Shown here in pieces: positions 8,792 to 17,610 of a stretch of DNA of 34,866 bases; positions within the stretch are counted from its first letter, which is position 1, and each line of letters starts with the position of its first letter. Source of the stretch: Pirellulales bacterium. Its GTDB lineage: Bacteria; Planctomycetota; Planctomycetia; Pirellulales; Thermoguttaceae. The stretch lies in contig JABWBD010000131.1 in assembly GCA_013360685.1 (NCBI GenBank), positions 1-34,866 of the forward strand, read 5' to 3'. Made by a program: the position numbers and the translations under genes. The notes beneath the pieces were generated by a model that saw only the letters and a program-made list of their open reading frames with translations, had not been told where the DNA came from and ran no database searches.

Positions 8792-8962
8792 GCCTGCGAA
8801 GCACTCAGCACTTCTCTCCAAATTGCGCCACCGGTAGAACCGGCACAATCGTTTCGCCGTTCCTGCGCGGCATCCGGTGTTTTCATCCGCCAGGCAATTC
8901 TGACGCACGATAAGACTGTTAGCCGCTGCGCGCGTGCGGCGGCCACCTATGCGTCCAGCCCG

Positions 8963-9313
8963 ATGGAATCCGCCATGCCCCGATTTGCCTCATCGATCGT
9001 GCGTGTAACCGTTCTTCTCTTGGTTGCAGTGGCCGCGACCGCCACCTTGGCAGGGGGCAACGCGAGTCTGAGATTCCAGAGCGAGATGGCCTGGTCGGCT
9101 GCAAACTCAGCCACCCCCCAGATCTCGCTCGGACCGCCCGGTCCTCACCGCTATCCGGCCTATCGCGGCGGCAACTACCCCTGGTATGGCTACGGCTTTG
9201 GTGTACCAACATACAATTGGGGGTACTTCGGGACTCACTACTGGCCGAGTTGCCATGCGCATCGGGGCTACTACGGCGACTACATCCAGTGGAGTTACCG
9301 CCGGGGGTACTGA
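8963..9313 (+). CDS. small secreted Gly/Tyr/Trp-rich protein of unknown function
   Basis: I do not recognise a family. The 116-residue frame begins MESAMPRFAS; a second ATG at 8975 is equally plausible. Residues about 12-32 (VRVTVLLLVAVAATATLAGG) form a good signal peptide ending near Ala/Gly. The mature part is short. Its last 60 residues are very rich in Gly, Tyr, Trp and Pro (for example YPAYRGGNYPWYGYGFG and GYYGDYIQWSYRRGY), a composition seen in surface or extracellular structural proteins. Two cysteines are absent from any obvious pattern. It lies 171 bases after apt and is probably separately transcribed. A role at the cell surface is inference from composition only. Confidence 0.6.
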   Translation: MESAMPRFASSIVRVTVLLLVAVAATATLAGGNASLRFQSEMAWSAANSATPQISLGPPGPHRYPAYRGGNYPWYGYGFGVPTYNWGYFGTHYWPSCHAHRGYYGDYIQWSYRRGY

Positions 9314-9340
9314 GTACAGCCGGCTGGAATGTAGAAATAC

Positions 9341-9396
9341 CGAAGGCTACCCGCTAGACTGGGAATAGAGTCTTTCACCGGGTTGACGCCTTCGGG
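9341..9396 (+). other. nested inverted repeats between the small secreted protein and the GYF gene
   Basis: CCGAAGGC near 9341 is complementary to GCCTTCGG near 9387, and inside them AGACT (near 9355) is complementary to AGTCT (near 9368), followed by TTTCA. The structure could end transcription of the upstream gene or sit in the leader of the next. There is no long T run, so the call is weak. Confidence 0.3.
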
Positions 9397-9405
9397 GCAT
9401 GTCGG

Positions 9406-10854
9406 ATGGCTGTGCAGTGGTTCTATCAGATCGCAGGCGAGACGCTCGGGCCAGTTTCGCCGGAGCAACTCAAGTCCCTTGTACGGACCGGCAAGCTATC
9501 GATCGACGATTTCGTACGGGAGGGTGACGCCGCGTGGATTCCGGCCAGTCGCGTGCCAGGACTCTTTTCAAGCCCGAGCAAGCTGCGCCGGCAGCCGGAA
9601 GCCGGACTTCAGCCCAGCGCCGGACCCGAAGCCCCGCCGATCGTGGCCCCGCCCGTCGCGCATTCGACGCTCATCCAGTCTGGCCCTCGCGCGCCCGCCC
9701 CGCCTGTTGCAAGCGTCGCCACATTGCCGCCGCCTGTCGCAGCCGCCCCCCCGGCCATCGGCAGCGGGCCTCCGCCACTTCCCTCGGCCAACGCACCTCT
9801 GGCCACAAGTGGGCGAGGTGCCGGCGGCAATGCGCGGTTGGTGTTCTTGCTCATTGCCTTGGTAATGGTACTGGCCGCCGGCGCGATTGCCGTCGTCGTC
9901 CGGCCGGCGCCTCCCAGCGGCGCCGGTCCGTCCGCTTCGGCAAAGCCGATTCCAGATCCGAGGCCTGAGGAACCCGCGCCTTTGAAGAGTCTCGACGAAC
10001 TGGCCGAGGCCCTTGCCCCATCGGCGACGGAATCTGCCGGGAACGCCGAATGGGTGGACGCAATGGCAGAACCGGCACGTCGGGGCGATATCATCGTGCG
10101 GATCTTGTCTGCCGAGGTGGGACGGCCCACGTTGACCATGTTCAACGGCAGTGCCGCGCGTCCCAGAGGCGAGTACTTAGTTCTCAAGGTCCAAATTCAG
10201 AACGAGAACGGGACGAGCGCTCGCCAGTACACCGGCTTTGCAAACAGTCCGGCGCGGGAAGCCGTCAAGCTTTTCGATGACTCCGGCACGTCGTACTCCC
10301 AGAAAACCTGGAAAGCTGCAACCATCGAAGGGCAGCTTGCCAAAGAGCCGCTCCGAGCCGGCAAACCGATTGCCGACGTGCTGGTCTTTCAGAAACCTAG
10401 TAAAGAGGTCACGATGCTGCGGCTGAGCCTTCCGGCGGCGGCCTTCGGAGAGAAAGGCACGCTCGGCTTCGCGATTCCGACGACCATGCTCGTGGCGGGC
10501 GCCGTCGACCAATCCCCGCAAGGTCCCCAGGTTCGCGCAAGCGACGATTCCGCATCACCGTCGCCCGGCCGCGGAGTGCCGGAGATCGAGCAAGGCATCG
10601 CTGAAATGGGCCCGGAGAGGCAGAAAGAAGAAGATCCCGAGAACATCGTCGAGATGGTGGACAGGGCGACCGAGGCACTAGGGGCCGGCGACAAGCAACA
10701 CGAGGCCACCGACAAGGACTTCGAGGAGATCCTGCGAAACCGGAAAGACTTGGAGCCCAGACGCCGAGACGGTGGGGCGCGGGAGCACCGTCCTCCTTCG
10801 CAACGGGAACCGGAAAGGACCAGACAACCAGACCAACAGGCGGACTCCCCGTGA
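9406..10854 (+). CDS. GYF_2-domain single-pass membrane protein
   Basis: The 482-residue protein has three visible parts. Residues 1-55 (WFYQIAGETLGPVSPEQLKSL, then GDAAWIPASRVPGLF) are a GYF_2 domain, a small fold common in planctomycete membrane proteins and thought to bind proline-rich peptides. Residues about 56-140 are a Pro/Ala-rich linker. Residues about 145-166 (LVFLLIALVMVLAAGAIAVVV) are one transmembrane helix. The remaining 310 residues lie on the other side and include a compact segment (about 220-365) resembling beta-sandwich ligand domains of the DUF4352 type, then a charged, probably disordered tail. The function is unknown. The stop codon overlaps the GTG start of the epimerase gene by four bases (GTGA), so the two are translationally coupled. 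Confidence 0.8.
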   Translation: MAVQWFYQIAGETLGPVSPEQLKSLVRTGKLSIDDFVREGDAAWIPASRVPGLFSSPSKLRRQPEAGLQPSAGPEAPPIVAPPVAHSTLIQSGPRAPAPPVASVATLPPPVAAAPPAIGSGPPPLPSANAPLATSGRGAGGNARLVFLLIALVMVLAAGAIAVVVRPAPPSGAGPSASAKPIPDPRPEEPAPLKSLDELAEALAPSATESAGNAEWVDAMAEPARRGDIIVRILSAEVGRPTLTMFNGSAARPRGEYLVLKVQIQNENGTSARQYTGFANSPAREAVKLFDDSGTSYSQKTWKAATIEGQLAKEPLRAGKPIADVLVFQKPSKEVTMLRLSLPAAAFGEKGTLGFAIPTTMLVAGAVDQSPQGPQVRASDDSASPSPGRGVPEIEQGIAEMGPERQKEEDPENIVEMVDRATEALGAGDKQHEATDKDFEEILRNRKDLEPRRRDGGAREHRPPSQREPERTRQPDQQADSP

Positions 10855-11849
10855 AAGCTCTGGTGACCGGCGCGAACGGATTCTTGGGTCTCTACCTGGT
10901 TGAAATGCTCGTCGCGCGCGGTGACCGGGTGAGGACGTTCTGCCGACGACCGTCGCCCGAACTCGATCGGCTAGGCGTGGAAACCGTGCTGGGCGACATT
11001 CGTGAGAAGGAGGCCGTTGCCTCGGCGTGCCGAGGGGCTGAGGTCGTCTACCACGCGGCCGCCGCGGCAGGGATCGGCGGCCGCTGGCAGGACTACTATG
11101 AAACCAATGTGGTCGGGACCGAGAACGTCGTGGAAGGTTGCTCCGCCGGCGGCGTCGGCCGACTGGTTTATACCAGCAGTCCCAGTGTGACGTTCAATGG
11201 TGTCGATCAGAAGGGAGTGGATGAGTCCACATCGTACGCCCAGCGATGGCTCGCCCCGTATCCGCGGAGCAAAGCGATCGCCGAGCAGCACGTTCTGGCC
11301 GCGAACGGAAGAGACGGGCTGTGGACCTGCGCGCTGCGGCCGCACCTGATCTTCGGACCTCGCGATCGGCACCTCATCCCGCGGCTGCTCGCCCGTGCAA
11401 GGACCGGCAGACTCCGGCGCATCGGCGACGGTTCGAACCTGATCGACATTGTTTACGTGGAAAACGCCGCGCATGCCCATCTGTTGGCGGCCGACACTCT
11501 TGGGCCCGGTTCCCCGGCAGCCGGGCGGGCGTATTTTATTTCCCAGGGCGAACCGGTCAACTGCTGGGAGTGGGTCGACCAGATCCTGGCGCTGGCCCAC
11601 TTGCCGCCCGTGGGCCCGTCGATCTCGCCTGCGGCGGCTTGGTGGCTGGGCGCGGCATTGGAGACAGTGTATCGTCTTTTCCGGATTCCCGGCGATCCTC
11701 CCATGACCCGCTTTCTTGCCGCCCAGCTAACGACCAGTCATTATTTCGACATCCGTGGCGCCCGTCAGGATTTGGGCTACGAGCCGCGGATATCGACCGC
11801 CGACGGGATGCAGAGGCTTGCCTCGGAACTCTCGCTTTCGTCATTTTGA
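10851..11849 (+). CDS. NAD-dependent epimerase/dehydratase (extended SDR family)
   Basis: The 332-residue protein begins at GTG 10851 with MKALVTGANGFLG, the Rossmann-fold dinucleotide loop G7xxG10xxG13. The catalytic pair Y137 and K141 is seen in PYPRSKAIAE, with a serine-rich strand (YTSSPSVTFNG) about 25 residues earlier. RPHLIFGPRD is the substrate-side signature. This class acts on nucleotide sugars, sterols or related carbonyls in the cytoplasm; the overall sequence is close to the 3-beta-hydroxysteroid dehydrogenase/isomerase branch, but substrate cannot be read from the sequence. Position after a coupled membrane protein and 12 bases before a glycan-related secreted protein may hint at sugar metabolism. 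Confidence 0.88.
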   Translation: MKALVTGANGFLGLYLVEMLVARGDRVRTFCRRPSPELDRLGVETVLGDIREKEAVASACRGAEVVYHAAAAAGIGGRWQDYYETNVVGTENVVEGCSAGGVGRLVYTSSPSVTFNGVDQKGVDESTSYAQRWLAPYPRSKAIAEQHVLAANGRDGLWTCALRPHLIFGPRDRHLIPRLLARARTGRLRRIGDGSNLIDIVYVENAAHAHLLAADTLGPGSPAAGRAYFISQGEPVNCWEWVDQILALAHLPPVGPSISPAAAWWLGAALETVYRLFRIPGDPPMTRFLAAQLTTSHYFDIRGARQDLGYEPRISTADGMQRLASELSLSSF

Positions 11850-11861
11850 ACCGGAGACTCT

Positions 11862-13529
11862 ATGGCGGTGCACCGAGCCTGGCGATCGGTCTTATTGGCA
11901 AGCTGTGTTGTCATGGCTTGTCGGGTGTCGGCTCCGGCGGAGTCCCGCGGCCCGGCGCCCTACGTCCCCCACCCGCAGCCAGCGGTGACCGATTACCTGA
12001 TCGGCGCCTACTACTATCCGGGCTGGGACAGGACGGACGCCTGGGACGTACTCCTGCGGTTCTTCCCCGAGCGGCGGCCCTTGCTGGGCTGGCACCACGT
12101 GGGAAACCCGGAAGTGGTTGACTGGCAAATCAAGTGGGCGGTGGAACATGGAGTGCGGTTCTTCGTGTACGACTGGTATTGGGCCAAGGGCTACCGGCGT
12201 CTGGACGAGGGGCTGCACTCGGGGCTCTTCCAGGCCCGCTACCAGAATCTCATCCAATTCTGCCTGCTCTACGCGAACCATCTGCCGTTCAACCCTGAGG
12301 ATTCGTACTCGCCCGAAGATCTTGAGAAGGTTGCCCGGTTCTGGATTGCCAACTACTTCCAGCGGCCGAATTACCTGAAGGTGGACGGCCGGCCGGTGGT
12401 GATCATCTTCTCGCCGCCGCAACTCCGCAAGATGGGCGAGCACAAGATCAAGCCGACGTTCGAGCGGGTCCGCGCGATGTGCCGCGAGGCAGGGCTGGCC
12501 GGTGCGTACGTCTGCGGCACTTGCTGGTATCCGACGGATGAGCCCTCGCCCGACTATTGGAAGACGCTGGAGGCAATGAACGCCGAAGGCTATGACGCCG
12601 TGACCGCCTACACGTGGTCGGGACACATCGGCATGACGCCGGCTGAGATCGCCCGGAAGCAATCGCCGTTTGCCGCCTGCGCCGAGGGCTACCGCAAGGC
12701 ATGGAGCGACATCGCCGACGCCAAAGTCATCAAGCTGATCCCGCCCGTCTCCGGCGGCTGGGACTGCCGCCCGTGGGCCGGCGACGCCGCAGTAGCGCGC
12801 ACAGACCGCACCCCGGAACAGTTCAAGAGACACCTTCTCGACTGCAAGGCATTCCTCGATGCTCGAGAACAGACTCCGCAGCTCAAGATGGCCATCATCG
12901 GGGCGTGGAACGAATGGACCGAGGGGAGCTACATCGAGCCCGATTGTACGAACCGTTTCGCGTACCTGGAGGCAATTCGTCAGGTGTTCGCTCCGCAGTC
13001 GACGAAGCCCTCGGAGGTTTTGCCTGCCGATCTCGGTCTGGGACCTTACGATTTGCCGCAACAGCCGGCCGTCACATCGTGGGATTTCGCCCACGCCTCG
13101 ACTACACTCGGCTGGGGCAGCTACTTGGGCCGACTGCAAGTTGCCGACGGCGCCCTGCGGTTCACAACGCGGACCTACGGCCCTGTCCCCACGAGCACGG
13201 CGGTGCGAGTCCCAGCAGCTAGGTATCCGGCCTTTCTGATCCGTGTGGCAGCTTCGCGCGACGTGCCTGCCCGCTTTATGTGGGGGACGCCGAGCTACGG
13301 TCTGCCGACTTATCGCATCGGCGGCAAGCCGATACGCGACAGCGAGGTTGCACCGTTCGTTGACTTTTCGATCAAAGCCTCGGGGCAACCGCAGGAAATC
13401 AGGATCTCGTTGGCCGACCACCCGCTGTGGCAAGGCACGATTACCGTGCTGCAAATCGTCGCCGGTCCCGAACCGGGCAAGCACGAGGGCGTCGACATTG
13501 CAGTCTATTCCATGCAACTGGCGGAGTAA
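11862..13529 (+). CDS. secreted WbsX/GH99-like protein
   Basis: The 555-residue protein starts with a signal peptide (residues about 1-28, VLLASCVVMACRVSAPAES). The region from residue about 44 (YLIGAYYYPGW) to about 380 matches the WbsX or GH99-like barrel: FFVYDWYWAKG and the conserved GAWNEWTEGSYIEPD, where E351 and E354 correspond to the acidic residues typical of this fold. GH99 enzymes are endo-alpha-mannosidases; WbsX relatives were first linked to O-antigen synthesis. A signal peptide favours a secreted hydrolase here. Residues about 395-555 form a separate beta-rich domain, possibly for carbohydrate binding. It lies 12 bases after the epimerase and 85 bases before the GH2 gene, so all may share a transcript. 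Confidence 0.82.
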   Translation: MAVHRAWRSVLLASCVVMACRVSAPAESRGPAPYVPHPQPAVTDYLIGAYYYPGWDRTDAWDVLLRFFPERRPLLGWHHVGNPEVVDWQIKWAVEHGVRFFVYDWYWAKGYRRLDEGLHSGLFQARYQNLIQFCLLYANHLPFNPEDSYSPEDLEKVARFWIANYFQRPNYLKVDGRPVVIIFSPPQLRKMGEHKIKPTFERVRAMCREAGLAGAYVCGTCWYPTDEPSPDYWKTLEAMNAEGYDAVTAYTWSGHIGMTPAEIARKQSPFAACAEGYRKAWSDIADAKVIKLIPPVSGGWDCRPWAGDAAVARTDRTPEQFKRHLLDCKAFLDAREQTPQLKMAIIGAWNEWTEGSYIEPDCTNRFAYLEAIRQVFAPQSTKPSEVLPADLGLGPYDLPQQPAVTSWDFAHASTTLGWGSYLGRLQVADGALRFTTRTYGPVPTSTAVRVPAARYPAFLIRVAASRDVPARFMWGTPSYGLPTYRIGGKPIRDSEVAPFVDFSIKASGQPQEIRISLADHPLWQGTITVLQIVAGPEPGKHEGVDIAVYSMQLAE

Positions 13530-13614
13530 ACCCCGTGTGCCGGACCGGCGCCTTGTCCGGATCAAGACCCGCCGCGAAGCGGAACCTGCCTGCCAACCGG
13601 AAAGAGACACAGCC

Positions 13615-16600
13615 ATGACATTGCATCCCTCGATGACCGCACTTGTCTTCCTCCTGGCCATAAGTACGGGGTTCGGCGCCGAGGACAAACCCTCGACGAC
13701 TTCGATGATGTCGCTCGATGGCCAGTGGTCCCTGGCCGTAGACCCGCAGAACGTGGGCCGCCAGGAGCGTTGGTTTGAAAAGCAGACCTGCGAAGGGGCC
13801 AAGCCGGGCAAGGTGCCTTGGATCCTCCAATCCACGTTTCCCGGCTACCACGGCGTTGCCTGGTATGCTCGCGATTTCGTCGCCCCACCCAGGCCGCAGC
13901 CCGGCTGGCAGTGCCTGCTGCGGTTCCAACAGGTCGACTACCTGGCCGACGTCTGGCTCAACGGCGTCCACATCGGCGGCCATGAAGGGGGCGAGACAAC
14001 TTTCGCGCTCGACGCCACGGGGGCCGTGAAGCCCGGCGAGAAGAACTTCATCTCGGTCCGCGTGCTCAATCCAACGACCGAGCCGATCGACGGGATCCGC
14101 CTCGATCAGACCGCGCGCCGCTGCAAGGTCGTGCCCTTTGCCGCCGGGGCCATTTTCAATCACGGCGGGATCACCGGTCCGGTCGAACTGGCGTGGGCGC
14201 CGCAGATCCGCGTCGAAGACCTGTTTGTCATCGCCGAGCCGGCCGGCGACCAGGGAAAGCTCCACCTCCGCACAACGGTCCACAACGCCGGCTCGCAAGC
14301 CGGAAAGGGCGCTCTGGAGTTCACCCTTGCTTCGGCACGCGGCGGCGAAACCACGTCGGCGCTGCGATTGGCACGAGAGTTCGCGCCCGGCAGCACAACA
14401 GTCGAAACCGAGTTGACCGTCAATAATCCGCACCTCTGGGACCTCAACGCGCCATATCTCTACCGCGTGACGGCTCGGGCGACCGTCGATGGGGCGGATG
14501 CTTTCGACGAGCGATCGACACGCTGCGGGTTTCGCGATTTCTGCTTCGCCGACGGCTATTTCCGGCTCAACGGCCGGCGGATCTACCTGCGGTGCAGTCA
14601 CACGTGCAACCACTATCCGGTCGGCATCCAGTTTCCCGAAGATCCCGATCTGTTGCGGCGCGACATGCTCAACATGAAGGTGATGGGCTTCAATGCGATC
14701 CGCTTCATTTGGGGCGGGGCCACGCCGGTGCAACTCGATCTCTGCGACGAGATCGGCCTGTTGGTCTACGAGGAGTCATACGCCTCGATGCCGATCGCGG
14801 ACTCGCCGCAGATGGCCCAGCGATTCGACGCAGCCGTGGGCGAGTTGATCCGCCGCGACCGCAATCACCCCAGCGTGGTGATCTGGGGACTGTTGAACGA
14901 GGCGAACGACCGACCGACCTTCCGCCACGCGGCGGCGATGCTGCCGTTGGTCCGCTCGCTGGACCCGAGCCGGATGGTGATGCTTAACAGCGGCCGCTGG
15001 GACCAGCGGACGGATTACGGCATCCGCACGGTTCCCGGCATCCGCGTCTGGCCCAAGGACCGGCCCACGGAGCCTTGGGTCGGGATCAATGTTACCACCG
15101 AAACCGTCCGCGGGCTGGGGATCACCTGGCCGGCCGGGCATCTGGCGCTGCATCCCGGGCCGGCCCAGGAATGGAGCGTGGTGCGTTGGACGGCCCCGAC
15201 CGCGGGACCGGCGGAAGTCTCGGGAACGTTTGTCGGACTGGCCGGTCAGGCGACTACCGACGTGCACGTGCGGCACAACGGCCGCGCGATTTTCGACAGC
15301 CATGTAAACCTCAACGGTTCGCCCAACGAGGTCCGCTTCAACAAGGGCATCGATGCGGCCGCGGGCGACACGGTGGACTTCGTCGTGGGCGTCGGCAACG
15401 GCAACTACGGAGGCGATACCACGGGCCTCTGCGCGACCATCGCGGCGGCCGGAAGAACCTACGATGCCACGGACCAGTTCTCGATGGAGTCGAACCCGAA
15501 CGGCCCTTGGAGCTACGGCTCCATGGCGGCCGGCGCTGCGGAGTTTGCCCTCTATTCCGCTGATAAGGCGGGACCAGCCGTGGGGAGCCTTGCCAATCCG
15601 GGCTGCTTGGCCTGGGAGGATGTGCTCAAAGACGTGCACAGTTATCCGCGCGTGCCGCACACCGCATCGGTGCTCGAATCACTGAGGACGATGGAGGGCA
15701 ACGGCCAGCCGGTGTTTCTCACGGAATACGGTATCGGCAGCGCGGTGGATCTGTGGAGGGCAGTCCGACATTTCGAGCAGCGGGGCGCCGACGGTTTGGA
15801 GGACGCAGAGTTCTTCCGCGAGAAGCTCGGGCAGTTTGAAACCGACTGGCGGCAATGGCGCATGGACGAGGCATTCGCGCGGCCCGAAGATTTTTTCATG
15901 GAGAGTCTGAAAAAAATGGCCGGCCAGCGGACGCTTGGCCTCAACGCCATCCGCTCGAATCCCAAGATCATCAGCCACAGCCTCACCGGGGCAATCGACC
16001 ACGTCATGTGCGGCGAAGGGCTGACCACGCTGTTCCGCGAACTCAAGCCGGGCACCATCGACGCGATGTACGACGCCTGGGCGCCGTTGCGGTGGTGCCT
16101 GTTTGCCGAACCGGCCCACATCGCACGCGGCGGCAAGATCCGCCTGGAGGCCGTGCTGGCCGATGAGGACGTGTTGAAGCCCGGCGAGTACCCGGCTAGG
16201 CTTCAGGTCATAGGCCCGGACCTGACGCGGGCGCTGGATCGTCGCGTCAGCGTCACGGTCCCCAAGCGGACCGGGCAAGAGGATCCGCCGCTGGCGAGGC
16301 TCTGTTTTGCGGATGATGTGGCGATCGACGGCCCGCCGGGCAAATACTGCTTTCTGGCCGCATTCGAGCGCGGCGCCGCCGCAACCGGCACCGCCGCGGA
16401 ATTCTACGTGACCGACCTCGCGGAGATGCCGCCGGTCGAGGCGGAGGTGGTCCTCTGGGGCGACGACCCCGGGCTGGTCCAGTGGCTCACCGCGCACGGC
16501 ATTCACACGCGATCCTTCTCCGCCGGCCCGTCTGTGGGCGAGGGGCTGGGGGTGAGGGCGTCCGGCGGCGCGACGCTTTTGAATCGCGAGCTCATCCTGG

Positions 16601-17157
16601 CCTCGTCGAAACCACCCGCGCCCGGCGGGCCTTCCGTCTTCGCCGAGTTGGCCCGGCGGATTGCCGCCGGATCGAGCGTCGTCTTCCTCTCGCCCGAAGT
16701 GTTTGCCAACGGCGGCCAGTCCACGGCCTGGCTGCCTTTGGCGCGCAAAGGCGCTCTGGGCCCGATCCGCGGCTGGCTTTACCTGAAGGACGAATGGGCC
16801 AAACGCCACCCGATCTTCGAGGGCTTACACGCTGGCGGCCTAATGGATTACACCTACTACCGCGAGCTCATCCCCGACCTCGTTTGGACCGGCCAGGACG
16901 CGCCCGCGGAAGCCGTGGCCGGCGCGATCAAGGCGTCGCAGGACTACGCTTCGGGATTGATGGTGGCGGTGTACGCCCTGGGCGAAGGCCGCTTCGTGCT
17001 CAACACCTTGCAGATCCGAGAAAACCTCCAGACCCACCCGGCCGCCGAACGGCTGTTGCGGAACATGCTCCGCTACGCCGCGCCGAACACCTCCCGACCG
17101 GCGGCCGCACTGCCGGACGATTTTGACAAACAACTCGCGACCATGGGACTCAATTAG
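13615..17157 (+). CDS. secreted glycoside hydrolase family 2 protein with an inserted domain
   Basis: The 1180-residue protein starts at ATG 13615 with a signal peptide (MTALVFLLAISTGFGAED); longer frames upstream overlap the previous gene. Residues about 30-200 are the GH2 sugar-binding jelly roll (SLDGQWSLAVD, GVAWYARDF, DVWLNGVHIGGHEGG), about 210-310 the immunoglobulin-like domain, and from about 315 the barrel. The acid/base glutamate is E429 in WGLLNEAND and the nucleophile is probably E704 in FLTEYGIGS. They are 275 residues apart, much more than usual, because residues about 505-625 form a beta-sandwich resembling carbohydrate-binding or PA14-like modules. The C-terminal third holds further beta domains and a flavodoxin-like or amidotransferase-like region (about 945-1165). 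GH2 enzymes cleave beta-galactosides, glucuronides or mannosides; the substrate is not clear. Confidence 0.88.
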   Translation: MTLHPSMTALVFLLAISTGFGAEDKPSTTSMMSLDGQWSLAVDPQNVGRQERWFEKQTCEGAKPGKVPWILQSTFPGYHGVAWYARDFVAPPRPQPGWQCLLRFQQVDYLADVWLNGVHIGGHEGGETTFALDATGAVKPGEKNFISVRVLNPTTEPIDGIRLDQTARRCKVVPFAAGAIFNHGGITGPVELAWAPQIRVEDLFVIAEPAGDQGKLHLRTTVHNAGSQAGKGALEFTLASARGGETTSALRLAREFAPGSTTVETELTVNNPHLWDLNAPYLYRVTARATVDGADAFDERSTRCGFRDFCFADGYFRLNGRRIYLRCSHTCNHYPVGIQFPEDPDLLRRDMLNMKVMGFNAIRFIWGGATPVQLDLCDEIGLLVYEESYASMPIADSPQMAQRFDAAVGELIRRDRNHPSVVIWGLLNEANDRPTFRHAAAMLPLVRSLDPSRMVMLNSGRWDQRTDYGIRTVPGIRVWPKDRPTEPWVGINVTTETVRGLGITWPAGHLALHPGPAQEWSVVRWTAPTAGPAEVSGTFVGLAGQATTDVHVRHNGRAIFDSHVNLNGSPNEVRFNKGIDAAAGDTVDFVVGVGNGNYGGDTTGLCATIAAAGRTYDATDQFSMESNPNGPWSYGSMAAGAAEFALYSADKAGPAVGSLANPGCLAWEDVLKDVHSYPRVPHTASVLESLRTMEGNGQPVFLTEYGIGSAVDLWRAVRHFEQRGADGLEDAEFFREKLGQFETDWRQWRMDEAFARPEDFFMESLKKMAGQRTLGLNAIRSNPKIISHSLTGAIDHVMCGEGLTTLFRELKPGTIDAMYDAWAPLRWCLFAEPAHIARGGKIRLEAVLADEDVLKPGEYPARLQVIGPDLTRALDRRVSVTVPKRTGQEDPPLARLCFADDVAIDGPPGKYCFLAAFERGAAATGTAAEFYVTDLAEMPPVEAEVVLWGDDPGLVQWLTAHGIHTRSFSAGPSVGEGLGVRASGGATLLNRELILASSKPPAPGGPSVFAELARRIAAGSSVVFLSPEVFANGGQSTAWLPLARKGALGPIRGWLYLKDEWAKRHPIFEGLHAGGLMDYTYYRELIPDLVWTGQDAPAEAVAGAIKASQDYASGLMVAVYALGEGRFVLNTLQIRENLQTHPAAERLLRNMLRYAAPNTSRPAAALPDDFDKQLATMGLN
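16533..16558 (-). repeat. dispersed CCCTCACCCCC-type repeat inside the GH2 gene
   Basis: The minus strand reads CCCTCACCCCCAGCCCC and continues with TCGCCCACA. It shares its first half with the repeat at 23752-23788 and is in the orientation typical of this widespread boilerplate element. It adds about nine codons (SVGEGLGVRAS, near residues 973-982) to the GH2 frame without breaking it. Confidence 0.6.
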
Positions 17158-17235
17158 GGGCTTTCTCGCGAGGAAAGCTGCACGCAAGTGCGGCGAGCTG
17201 GCCCAGGATCTGGTGGACACAGAAGGTACCTGTGG

Positions 17236-17286
17236 CCTCTGTTGCATCCGTTCAATGGGGCCGCGGCTGATTAGCCGCGGAAATTT
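17236..17286. repeat. solitary palindromic unit, CRISPR-repeat-like
   Basis: CCGCGGCT (17261-17268) and AGCCGCGG (17273-17280) form a perfect 8-bp stem with loop GATT, preceded by GTTCAATGGGG and followed by AAATTTC. Size and layout resemble a single CRISPR repeat or a REP unit. No second copy and no cas gene is seen in the window. The surrounding gap from 17158 to about 17315 contains no gene. Confidence 0.4.
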
Positions 17287-17314
17287 CACCTAAACGAAAG
17301 GACACTCGTGCCTC

Positions 17315-17610
17315 ATCCTGAGCCCAGTTCCCGATAGAAGTCGGCGGGGCGGGACTGCGGCCTTTCGAGCACGCCGACCACCACGTCGCGCAGCGCCGCG
17401 AGGCGTTCGGCGACGATCCTCAGCGCCACCGACTTGCCGGTCCCCGACTCGCCCGAGATCAAGGCGAAGCCGCCTTCCTCGCGCGAGTTGCTCGACGCGC
17501 CAGGCGAAGTTCTCGACCGCTGCGGTCACCAGCAGTCCCTCGCTGGGAAGTTCCGGCGAGACGGGGTTCCATTTCAGTCCCCACAGCGATATGAGTCTCT
17601 TGGCATTCAT
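17315..17610 (-). pseudogene. truncated, frameshifted ExeA/TniB-like AAA ATPase of a transposon
   Basis: Reading down from ATG 17610 gives MNAKRLISLWGLKWNPVSP and VENFAWRVEQLAR, then a frameshift near 17483. In the next frame come GGFALISGESGTGKS, a Walker A motif, and RIVAERLAALRDVVVGVLE up to FYRELGSG, where a stop occurs near 17320. This matches the N-terminal 95 or so residues of ExeA-like ATPases that partner DDE transposases as target-selection or regulator subunits; the family is normally about 250-300 residues. Its ATG overlaps the transposase TGA by four bases (ATGA), the usual coupled arrangement. The frameshift and missing C-terminal two thirds make it non-functional. Confidence 0.75.
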
